Shown here one piece after another: positions 49,852 to 60,499 of a DNA stretch of 64,000 bases. Origin of the DNA: Lineus longissimus (Eukaryota; Nemertea; Pilidiophora; Heteronemertea; Lineidae); the NCBI RefSeq assembly GCF_910592395.1, contig NC_088308.1, positions 2,110,001-2,174,000 on the forward strand, written 5' to 3'. The position numbers and the translations under genes are program-made. How positions within the stretch are numbered: the stretch's first letter is position 1; every line of letters starts with the position of its first letter. Under the pieces are notes generated by a model. That model was not told the origin of the DNA. It did not search any database and was given only the letters and a program-made list of their open reading frames with translations.

Positions 49852-49994
49852 CTAAAGAAATATTGGATGCATTGAACGCTACTCGGTATTTGAATGTCCT
49901 TCAGTCTGCTCACGTGATGTCTATGGAGCCGGTGCGCCTGCGACCAGATCTGTCGATGGGATCTGGAGCACGTCGCTACAAGCTCACTGTTTGA
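49852..49994 (+). other. Candidate terminal coding exon, unassigned
   Basis: An acceptor-like TTTTTGTGACAG precedes 49852. The frame then reads AKEILDALNATRYLNVLQ, continues through a MSMEPVRLRPDLS stretch and stops at TGA 49992-49994 after RRYKLTV. Composition is protein-like and GC-richer than the surroundings. No family recognised. A longer antisense frame (49611-50015) overlaps it, but its peptide looks like random AT-rich translation. Confidence 0.35.
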
Positions 49995-50204
49995 AAATTT
50001 CAATTCGGTGATCAATAAGCTGATAGCATTATGGATTGTATTTCAGCCTGTCAGAGCAGCAGCCTTGTTTATCTATGACGGCTGATAAATTTGCATCTTT
50101 TGTTTTCTTGATTTTTCTCACATCTTGCAGTAGTGAGGACCTTGACAAATTCTCTATCTATATTTGTTTGCTGTTTCCTAAGATTGTCTCGATAGTCTTC
50201 GCTA

Positions 50205-50382
50205 CAGTAGAACCTCTCCATTAAGGACAACCTCAGGACTGACAAGTGCTGTCCTTAATAGAGAGGTGTCCTCATTAGAGAGGTCAAATTGAATGGAACC
50301 AACCAATTTGGGGCCAAAACTAGTGTCCTTGATAGAGAGGTTGTCCTTTATAGAGATGTGTCCGCTAAGGGAGGTTCCACTG
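50205..50382. mobile_element. TA-flanked MITE, copy 3
   Basis: 178 bp, the best-kept copy: CAGTAGAACCTCTCC at the left, GGGAGGTTCCACTG at the right, TA at 50203-50204 and 50383-50384. The centre 'gactgacaagtgctgtcctt' is shared with the other copies, but the flanks are not, so this is an independent insertion. Confidence 0.87.
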
Positions 50383-51189
50383 TATTTTTCATTTGATTGT
50401 AAAAATTCAGGCATTTGTCTGTTTTTTAAAACAATGGGTACACTCTACACCATTGAGAGCACATCACAAAATCATGGATATCTACTTGAGGTAAATCAGG
50501 ACCTTTGGACGAAGTATTGCAATTGTATAATGCACTAAGCTAAGCTTCACAAATAAAATTGGCAGAGCAATGAGTTGTTATTAGTAAACTCTATAAATGG
50601 CAATTACCTAATGTTACTTTTTTCGAAAGTTCTCTTTCGTTGTCATCTTAGGACATTTTGCCGCCTTTCTTTGCCAGGAAGTTGTTGACCTTCGGTAATC
50701 ACGTGTCTCATGTGATCCGTGTTTCCTGTTTATTATATATATCCTATAATTAACAACTAGCCTGTTGTCCTGACATTAACGGCGTTTCAGTACTCTCATC
50801 ATGTCACTGAATATCAGTTCTAGAGTGATTTATCCCCCAAATCACATCCTTTTGATAATTTGTCTTTTCACCTGAATGTTAAATGAGGTTTATAGGAACA
50901 AGGACATTGTTGTGCATGGCAAGATCTCATTGCGGCCATTCGTCTAGACAAAAGATTTATAGCTCTGTTTAGAGGAACAGGATTGAAAATTGGGAGGATC
51001 TCAGAATGATTGAATATGCTTCGAACTTTGACAGTTTCGATTTGAATATTAGGTAGTCATAGTCTATTCAGTCTTCATGCAGAAGTTTTCCTGGTTGTAA
51101 AGGGTTAACTACAAGGTTAGGTTGTCATGTCATATACATATAGATACTCCTGTTCCAAAATGATGATCATAAAATTGTTTTTTCTCCAG

Positions 51190-51285
51190 AAAAAGGCTAC
51201 GTTTTCAACGCATATTCGTGATCACACCAGACCCTTTCTGCAGACCATCTCTAAATGCTCAGCCTGATGGGCCCAAAAGTCAGAT
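51190..51285 (+). other. Splice-bounded 96-nt candidate exon, unassigned
   Basis: Acceptor TTTTTTCTCCAG and donor CAGAT|GTAAGT are both strong. Only one of three frames is open (KRLRFQRIFVITPDPFC, then RPSLNAQPDG); the others stop inside. Ninety-six nt keeps phase. Best evidence in the right third for a plus-strand gene, but I find no convincing partner exons and do not recognise the peptide. Confidence 0.45.
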
Positions 51286-51466
51286 GTAAGTACTTGTTTG
51301 TCCTTTATCCTACTGAGTTTATCGGTCTGACCATTGAGTAGGTGTGATGTTTTTCTAACATTGTGCCACATGCTAGCATAGCATTTCCTCCTAGCCTCAG
51401 ATTTGCTGATGGTGTAAGCGCTGATACTGAAAATTTTTCTTGACTCTGAAAGATGAAAAAAAATTT

Positions 51467-51655
51467 AAGTCCAAAAATTGTTTTCACTGTTTTTTGTTTT
51501 CTGCTCAAAATGAACCAACATCATCAGTCCCAAAACTTTTTTGACTTTGAAAATTTTTCAGAATTTTGACTTTTTTTCTGCTAACCCTTACCCCAACCCT
51601 GAAAAAATTTCTTAGTCCAATAATTTTTTCACTGGTTTTTTTCTTTTCTGTTCAA
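51467..51655. repeat. Dispersed repeat, copy A (147-bp unit)
   Basis: 'agtccaaaaattgttttcac' at 51467 recurs in diverged form at 51614, so the unit is about 147 bp and about 1.3 units are present. The middle holds 'ctgctaacccttacc'. Confidence 0.8.
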
Positions 51656-51726
51656 CAATTTTGGTGGAAAAACCTAATAATGCATTTTGTCCCCGGATTT
51701 TCAACTTCACTAATGCGACCACCCCA

Positions 51727-51785
51727 GTAACACGACCATTCAACCTCGGTCCCATGAGTGGTCGTGTTACCGGGGTTCCACTGTA
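51727..51785. mobile_element. Fragment of a foldback MITE
   Basis: Arms GTAACACGACCATTC (51727-51741) and GAGTGGTCGTGTTAC (51756-51770) are inverted with one mismatch. The right end runs into GGGGTTCCACTGTA, sharing the GGTTCCACTG-TA terminus of the MITEs to the left. The left terminus is degraded. Confidence 0.6.
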
Positions 51786-52045
51786 TAGTTGAGTGCGGTC
51801 AGCGGCCTTGGAGGCCACCAATAATGTTAAAGATACCGGTAATAATGATTATAGCCTCCCATAAAGCAGTCGTGGCTCGTAAACATTACTTTATCGCCAC
51901 CCTGTCCATCAATTCAACAGTATGAGGTCAAACTGATTGTCACTTATGCTCCGATGTGTCTTCCGGGACTTTTCAAGCCTCCTGACTAATGATTGAAATT
52001 TAAAGTTCATCACTTCGAAATAGTTTTCATGCTGTGAGCATATCG

Positions 52046-52287
52046 CTTAAATGATGTGTCATCATCTTTGGAGGCAAAGGGGCTGCAGAAACTTATTTTG
52101 TTTCCCTTGTGGAAAAGTGGAATGCACACTTGTGTAAAAAGGCTGAGCAAACTGCACACCTGAGCACTTAAATGATGTGTCATCATCTTTGGAGGCAAAG
52201 GGGCTGCAGAAACTTATTTTGTTTCCCTTGTGGAAAAGTGGAATGCACACTTGTGTAAAAAGGCTGAGCAAACTGCACACCTGAGCA
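52046..52287. repeat. 121-bp tandem duplication
   Basis: 'cttaaatgatgtgtcatcat' at 52046 and again at 52167; the units are nearly identical, hence recent. Confidence 0.95.
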
Positions 52288-52480
52288 CTAAAATTAGGAT
52301 GCACACCGAAGCAAGTGTCAAGTAGGATGCACACTTGTAAAGCAGGAGCCACAGCTGAGCAGAATATAAAGCACCACGCACACCTGAGCAAAAGTGCTCA
52401 CAGGATGCACACCTTAGCAAGAGTGTAAAACAGGATGCTCATTGAGCAAGTGTGTAAAGCTGAGAAGTAACTGCTGAGCT
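52288..52480. repeat. Degenerate short repeats related to 'GGATGCACACYTGAGCA'
   Basis: Phrases such as 'aggatgcacaccgaagcaag', 'ggatgcacacttgtaaagca', 'cgcacacctgagcaaa' and 'ggatgcacaccttagcaaga' follow each other at irregular 30-45 bp steps, continuing the 'gcacacctgagca' tail of the 121-bp unit. Confidence 0.75.
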
Positions 52481-52487
52481 ACCAGAC

Positions 52488-55400
52488 TTCTGAATTATTG
52501 AATTTTTAGATGACAACCTTTGCCCTTCTGGTCTAGATATGCACGAATTGGCAACGTCTGGAAGTTAATTTCATACCCTGTGGGGAAGTCTTAAAGGATA
52601 CTAAAGATTTTGAAGGGGCTGAATGTGTCGGAAATGAAATCTGGTCAGGGCACTGGGGACGTATTGAGATGATGTGCTGAGGATTAGAATGCTGGAAGGT
52701 GGTTCATTTCCCTGCCTTGCACATGCCTTGCCTTGACCCATTGATAGATTGAATCTTCTCACCTGAAATATTGTGGTTAAAAGGTGCATTCGTGGTCCTT
52801 GACTGTGTTGTCGTTGATTCACCTTGCCACTTGAGCTGAATAGGAAGTTACTTGTGGAAAGACACCTTACTTGAACTCTCAAGTTCATGATCACTGATGG
52901 GCTCTAGAATCATCTTTGCGGCAGAGCGTGGATCAGCCAACAACTCCCTGTTTCTGTTTTGACCAAAGACAATGCCAGCAACCTCCACTTCTGCATGATT
53001 AGCACGATTATAGAATGACCTCTACCGTCTGCGGGCAACTCGGAGATGAAGTCCATAAGTGTCAGACCAATCAGCGGTGGGACATGGAATGCATAAATCC
53101 TCTCTCACCTGGTCAGTTTCTATATTGCTGTTGCAGACACAATGGGGAATAGCCTGACCAAGTGCCTGACCTGATGGTGGTGGCAGGGAAATTTATGGCA
53201 GACAGGGGACCGCCCGGACATGATCATGGCCATTAGGAGATTCTGAAGGCCATGATGATGATGGGCAAGGGATATTGGTTTATACCTGTTGCTATCTCAG
53301 CCAGGGGGTGTCTGAATCAAAATCATGTTCAACATCAAGAACAATGTGTGATTTGGTCGTAGCAGGTGGGTTTCAATGGTGGCACGGGTGATCGAGATTC
53401 GGGGACAGGAGCAGCTGGTATTACATTATCCGGGCAGCATCTCAGAAATGAGTCTAGTTCACTTGTTTCTGGTCATTCAGAAAACACATGCCATGCCATG
53501 CCAATGCCATGTTGTCCATCTTTGCTAAACCACTTGCAAGCAAAGAGCTGCATGGTCAGACAAAGCGGCCTATGCCGACCTCTTCACGAGATCTGAACTG
53601 ACCATCTGACTTACATTAGAAAAAGGAAATTGGCATAAAGCTGTAAGAAATTGCCTTAAAACATTCTGTGTGCTTCATTCTGACTGCTGATGCCACTGTA
53701 CAGAGATGAAATGTGTGTCCACTCTGAATTCCTGTTTAGAAATGTGATCAAACGAGCCCAAGTGATGAACGATCGGACACGGAGGGCAGATTTCATCGTC
53801 TGGAGGCCAGATCAATACTAAAGCACTGATGCTCGTGTGCCAACTGATTATCAGGCATTTTGATGATGACCAAATGATTCCAGTGGGATTATCATTGTAG
53901 CATGGAAACTATGCTGGACTCTTAATCCCCCAAAATTGATGAGGGGATCTGTCAGATTTGTAGCTTGGTCATCAGTTTTTTGACAGATTTCCGCTCCACA
54001 TTGACCCTTCAGGCCAAAGAGAAAATAAAATTTTGCTGTGATATTCTATTCCTTCAATAACTAAAGTACCCTTGCTTGAGTAAAGCCAACTTTCAGTAGG
54101 GATATTTATTGACTAAGACTTCATTAATAAAAAGTTACAAATCTCAATTATAATCTGGAAGAAGTTTTTCTTCAATAAAACTGCAGGCCATTGGTATTAT
54201 TCATACGCAATTTAACATGACAGCAAGAAAATTACAAGTATTGTGCTTGTTCAAGTGCCTGTAGCAAAAATCATCCATTATTTCACAATCAAGATGAAAT
54301 TTTCTATATATGCCCTTTATGTCAACACAATGATTTTGTTTCTTATTGTTACTAATAAGATAAAACATAGGAAGTCTCAAGGACTTACTGTGCCTACGGT
54401 GATGCATCTTTCTGCTTTGGAAAATGGAAGTGATTCTTTTAAAGGTGGTGACAGACTGGAGCACTGTGACAGCATTTTCCATTGTTTTTCTTCAATGCCA
54501 GTTTATAAAAACTAACAATGCAAAACACAGGATGACGCCCCATTCTGTTACCAACCCCAGGCAGTATTGTTTGGTTTTAGCCATGTATTAGTCATATCAA
54601 AAGGAATACAAATTGATCTGAAGATTTTTTTGGGTTTTTTTTTCTCATATTCTGAAGGGATTGTTTCCTCAGGTCTGATTCCCTCATAGCTAAAACAGGC
54701 CAGAATAGGTTATGAGCCATCGACCAAGATTATTATCCAACAAACCTTGGAAGTTAGTGTCCCATTTCCAGATCAGATTCCGCCTCTGATCAATACTTCC
54801 ATCAAATCGTAGCAACACGTATCTCGTTATCATCCATATTTCATGCCCACGTGTTAGGGACAGCCACCCTTACTGTCAATGCAGATTCAGTGGTAACAAA
54901 CTAATGTGGCATAATTGCTACGTGATGTGAACAGTCCTTGCTTGTACGAAGACAAAATCCCACACCTTTCCACTAAACTCTTGAGGCAGTTCTGTAGCCT
55001 TTCTTGACTTTGACATCCATTTCTTTTCCTCTGGTTATATCGGGAGCACCATCATATGGAAAACATCTTCACGCCCCAATGAGAGATGCAATACATAATT
55101 GGCTAATGTGGTAATGCTTACCCCAGAGGCAGCTAAACAGTCACATCGCTCATTCTCTGTCACTCATGGTTCTCGTCAGAATTAGCCCCTTTTTTCTGGG
55201 GATAACAACTATAATGAATGGTATTGGGGTAGTTAGGGTTAGGCTATGATTGAGAAAAAAAGAAAGACAGCAATTGTGGCTTCACAAGGCCATCATTCAT
55301 AATTTTGAGGGGGTTTTTTTGCGGAAACTGGGCTGCAGCTTCCATAAGTGTAAATCTATCCATCAAGATCTAACTCCAAGAAGACAATCCCCACCTTTAT

Positions 55401-58400
55401 AATTGGCAGTCTTGGTTCGAAGGTCTTATTTAAGGGACTGTGTGATCTCAGAACCTTGTGTGATCCATTTGAGACCAAATAGGCATTGCCCCCTCACATC
55501 ACCCCTCACACCTTGTCAACACAATCACATCCCCTTCGTATAAACCTTTGTTCATTTTGCTCTTGGGTTAGACTTTTTTGCACTTTGCAATCTTAATCAG
55601 ATGTTGCTATTGAGTTGGTTGAGAGTCTTTTCTACTTTCTACAAAAAGGCATGAATAAAGCACATTGAGGCTCAACATGACCAAAGACTTCCTGTTGTGG
55701 CTTTCTGCTTTTTCAGAGGATTTACCAGTCAGTCTCTCTTGAGAACAACTTTCCTCGACCAGTCAATAGTTCCGATTGAAAACCTTTCAAATTGAGAGGG
55801 ATTACTTTGAAATTGATTTTTTTTCTCGGGAGTAGTCATCAGGCAATGGGGGTTTTATCTGACATTTGATTACTTATACCATGTTTGCCATTGATTTGTG
55901 TAACCTTGAGGTGAACCTCATAGAGATGTGTTAATTTTTGTGAAGTTTTTTAAACATTTTGAGGCGGATCATGACTGACATTATGATGAAAAGTTAATGA
56001 ATAAGTAAAGTTATAGAGTTCAGGTTTTTGTCCTTAAAGCACTTTCTTGATCACTGTCTTGCTATTAAGTTAAAATATTGTAAACATCATCCACATTCTT
56101 TGCATGAACAGAAGAGTCTGAATCAGTTTAATGAGTCTGATTTTATCCAAGGCTCTGTACGGTTGATGCCAGTATCAATAATCGGCCCAAGGCAAGTTGT
56201 CATAGAACTCATCAGTTATGGAAAGGTGTCGGTTGAGGGGTCAGGTGGAGTGATACTCCTATTCACTGCATATAACTGACAGGATCTCGGACTCAAGATG
56301 AACCTTGTTTCATTTTCTGTCGTTGAACAGATCTTACCTCCTTCACTCTTCTACATGTGTAATTTATGGTTGCAAGATGTTTGCTTTTCTAGGCAGGTGG
56401 CTCTGTCATTCTATCAGTAAGACTCTTGAAGCAATTGAAGGAGAATATTGACGATTGCTTGAAAATCGTGGCTATCTTTTGTCATTACTAAACATATGTA
56501 CGGCTACTGCTTCAGTGTACCCCTGAGTGTATGGTGCACACAGTCAATGAAATAGAGAGTGTCTCAAAATTGGTGTTGATAAGTTATGACCCATCACACT
56601 AAATGGGGGTAGTAAGCTTTCTGACAATGTGCTAAAATGGCCGTCCTTAGTCTCGGCATTAGAAATCCAGCCTTTTCAGCTCAGGTTGTGGGAATATAGG
56701 CTGTAGAATTACCCTGTCAAAGTAGTCCAATCACTGAAGACCTTTTTCATGTGTTGATATCCCAGGGTCAAATGGGGAAAACATAGAACTCATCTGCCAC
56801 CATACCAATACCAAGGGTTTCTACTTTCATCAGGATTCCCAAGGGGGCAGGATAATGCCTTGTCTAATTTGTTCCTTCCTCAGAAAATTACTGGAAAGTC
56901 TGAAACAAGGTTCTTTGCAGTTTCTAATCATAGGAAACGCGCTATTTCTTCCGACGTGAAATAATCCCTATCACTCCCTTGATACTGAACTTGTAAAAGT
57001 GCGGCATATTTTCCCCGGGTTGCAATCCAAAGTTATAAACATCGGTGTTAACTTTTTGTGCCTCGGCTTTCGCAGGCTTTTGGTAATTAAGTCTCCATTA
57101 CTCGATAAGTCCTTATGTTGGAAAGTTCATGCTACACTGACTCAGATCTCTTGTAAATTTGTGTGTGATGCACTGTATTCAGGTGCAGCTACTTTTGCCA
57201 ACTTTGTGTGCTCTGAAGTGATCCGTCTGCAACAGGTTGTATTTGTTGAAGGTAAACTTGAGGTTACTTTTCCTTCACATTTTGCAGCACGCAGATTCAT
57301 TTTAAGGACTGGTAATGCATTTAATTGACTCGGCAATGCAATCTCACTGTGTTTTCCATACCATTATTTGGTTCAAGATGTTCTACAAAGCCTATCATCT
57401 GTTATTATGTCTTTCTTTGCATTCGATCTCTTTTGTGTTGTGTAACACTTAGAATTATGCCAAAACTATCAACATTGCTGTATATTGAAAATTTCTGAAG
57501 GGTGACTTTCTGATGTACCAATTGTGTTTACATAGCCAATGTACGTGTACTCTGAGCCTGTCCCTGCCTTCTGATTGTGACTTTGTCCTCAAAAGACTGA
57601 TTTGGGTCAAATGGAAGTTATAATGAAGCATCCCGTAATCTCTTTCCGTGCAATGCAACAATGATAAGTTATGTCTTTCTTTTACAACATTACCACTACA
57701 ACAATGGTCATTGTGCCCTGCTAGGCCTATTACTGAAGTAACAGGATGTAGTTTGGTACATTTTGATATCCCACAAAAATGCACTTTTGTGTCCATTGGA
57801 ATGGGTGATAAGACCCTTAAGTGTCCAGATGGGTGATGGGATCATCTGTTTCTTTTGTTTTGAGTTCTCACAACCATTATGAGTAGTATCACCTTGCTCT
57901 GAAAGTGACATCTTTGGTCAAAAACCTTTGGTAACTTGTCCAAGATCTTTAGATGGTCTCCATTGACTTTTTAATTAGTGATACCTGGTTCCTTTAAAGA
58001 TGAGCAAGTGGCATAATTGTTGCGTTTTTCTTTCCTTCAGTGTCCACGGCCGTCTTTACTAAGAAAGTAATATCTGGTGTCAAGAGAATCTCCTTTGACT
58101 GTTTCCCTCTGAAACCTTGTCTGATCCCTGGGCACCTGAGTAGTAGCTTGCCAAGAGCGTTTACACAATTCCTTCAAAAAATCAGTGCGATCTTTATATC
58201 AGTTATAGTATGGTTTGGCATTTCAGATTGGCTGCAGTGAACACGAAATGCTTGGCCGAATTTTTTCACCGACAAGAAGACACAGTGATACACACTTTCA
58301 ATGAGTACAAGCAGTTGTTCAGTCTAACCATTATCGCTAACAGACAATGGAAAAAAGCTGTTGTATCTCCTACAAACTTCCTCATACTTTTGCCACTTTT

Positions 58401-58620
58401 TACCTGGATGTACTCTCATTATTCTTCCGACAACAGATGCCTTCAACTGAAGACAACTGGTACAAGTTTCCTATAACTGGCTAATTACCTAACAAAACCT
58501 GGTGTTGTCCGTACAGATCTCTTGTTTTTGGTTAGGCTTTGTGGGCCTACTGTTAGTGAAATTCTTGATTACATACTCTGTCTCAGTAAAATACCTCTCA
58601 CAAATTACTACAATTCTCAA
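52488..58620. other. Intergenic or intronic stretch, no gene identified
   Basis: AT-rich, with scattered reading frames below about 110 codons, none with family resemblance. Isolated splice-like pairs exist (for example around 56396-56420 plus) but are too short to call. A CATGC-rich microsatellite-like patch lies near 53487-53515. Confidence 0.5.
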
Positions 58621-58633
58621 ATAGCTAACTTTT

Positions 58634-58808
58634 TTTACATTGAAAATTTTTCAAAATTTTGACTTTTTTCTGCTAACCCTTACCCTCACCCTGACAAAAT
58701 TTCTAAGTCCAAAAATTGTTTTCACTGGTTTTTTGTTTTCTGCTCAAAATGAACCAACATCGTCAGTCCCAAAACTTTTTTGACTTCGAAAATGTTTCAA
58801 AATTTTTA
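58634..58808. repeat. Dispersed repeat, copy B
   Basis: The same two blocks as at 51467-51655 ('ctgctaacccttacc' and 'aaaatgaaccaacatc') occur here in the same orientation, as a permuted single unit. The two loci are about 7.1 kb apart. Confidence 0.85.
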
Positions 58809-58819
58809 ACTGACTGAAA

Positions 58820-60360
58820 GTTAAAAAAAGAATCTAACGACCATACATTGTACATGTAGCTCTAAGTTCAGTTATATAAAAGTTGAGAACCAGTTGTTCA
58901 GAGAGGGTATCTTGGCCCAAAGTACTACACGAGAAACAGTCAGAAAAACCTGAGGTGATTGGCATTGAAATTGATGGCATCATATGGAGGTAACCATAGT
59001 TGTTAATGTCCTTAAATTACCACCAAGACCTACGGAAGACAGCCAGACAAAACCAATTAGATGCCATAACGATAATCGCTAGACAACTGCTACAGAATGT
59101 TAGCATTATTGGTGAATTATCGGCCTGTTGGGGCGGGGCTTTGTCTCAAAGTTCTGGGGTTATTCAGACATTCTTTCAGACACTTTGGGCAAGTTGCATA
59201 CTTTCAAAATCGACCAAGATATATGTGTGACAAGATATTTCCTTTCCTATATCTATCTTTACTAGGCCCTACCACAAGACCACAAAAAAAATCAGCACCT
59301 AATAGACACGTGAAAAATATATGTTGGAATGGAAAATGCTGAGCTTGTTCTCACCTGTGAACATTGCCGATCACCCCAATAGATCCGTACTAAATCTGAC
59401 AGTAATCGCACCCAGGTGTACGACTCTTGTTCATGATTACATCAATTTTCACCCTGATTTGAACGATGTCAAGGACACAATCAGTACAGCGCAGACACAC
59501 TGATTTCCTACCAAGGTGGAGTGGGAAATGATTTGCATATCAACCGGTGCACAAACCTGTTGATTCCTGATCGATACTTATTGCCAGTTCGAATGTCCTG
59601 AACAAGCACCCAAGCAAAAGTTGGCCTTTATTTTTGGCGTTAAAATAGCATGGTGCATTGGTAGGAACGCTTCAAGTTCATCTGGGGATGTTTGTAGCCT
59701 AGATTCGGTGTTGATGTACAAGAATATCCAAGTTACCTGCTGATTTCATCTTCTTAGGACTTTTTTACAACTATTTGATGTATTGGGGAATTTGATTGAA
59801 CAAGATGGGCTTGTTGGGATCCACTTGATTTTGAAGAGTGTTAGCTGAGCAAACAAAATTCTGTAAATATCGTTCGCCATTGTTTTTTTCCGTTAAAAGC
59901 TTTCAAGTAGCATTTTGGGACTATTTTGTACAAGAGTCCTTCAGGCCATGGAATTCCAGTTTATTGCTGTACAAAGTACGCTTCTTCACCTAGTGCTGCA
60001 TATAAGTAAATGGCATTGGGCACCAAAAAACGTGTAGAAAGTGGTCTCTCCAGTCTTAACGTTGGTGTTAATGAAACTTGGTATTAAGTCAAGGGGACAA
60101 AGCCAAGTTAATGCCAGCGTTAGTGGCCAGATTTGTTTTGAACGACCAGGCCCTGGACTTGTCATTCTGCTTACAGTCTGTCTTATCAATAAATAATGGG
60201 TCATGGAAAGCAGTAAAATTAATTACGAGAGCCAATGGATGTAGTCTCTTTAATTCCACAGTGCTGTTCAATTAAACCTGTCAGCATCAGCTCCCTTTCA
60301 AGGTGACTGAAACGATTTTCCAATTGATTCTAATCAATGATGAAAGCATTGACGCATTCC
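58820..60360. other. Unassigned sequence, no gene identified
   Basis: No convincing exon, RNA gene or repeat. A minus-strand CAG|GTGAGA donor at about 59354 has no well-defined acceptor partner. Confidence 0.45.
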
Positions 60361-60371
60361 GCCCACTCTAC

Positions 60372-60499
60372 ACATTGGGTGATATGAATAAAGTCTAGCA
60401 ATTGCTTTTACTTCAGTTTTGTACAGAAAGGCCCAGTGTAAATGTACATGGAGTTTAAGATAAAAGCATTCGCTAGTCTTTATTCATATCACCCAATGT
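60372..60499. mobile_element. Foldback (long inverted repeat) element, 128 bp
   Basis: The left arm 60372-60410 (acattgggtgatatgaataa...) is the reverse complement of 60461-60499 with three mismatches in 39 bp, around a 50-bp centre. Probably a foldback MITE; as RNA it would form a long hairpin. Confidence 0.85.

Noticed and set aside
49611-50015. 134-codon minus-strand ORF
   Set aside because: The longest ORF outside USP54, but the peptide has no family features and no splice support, and it overlaps a more protein-like plus-strand frame.
52010-52420. Repeated minus-strand ORFs containing 'AQVCSLLSLFTQVC'
   Set aside because: Translation of the 121-bp duplication, not a protein repeat.
56396-56419. 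24-nt plus-strand microexon (AGGSVILS) between TTTTCTAG and GTAAGA
   Set aside because: Too short to support without partner exons.
58039-58064. Short plus-strand exon after TTTCTTTCCTTCAG
   Set aside because: Good acceptor but only a weak donor and no adjoining coding sequence.
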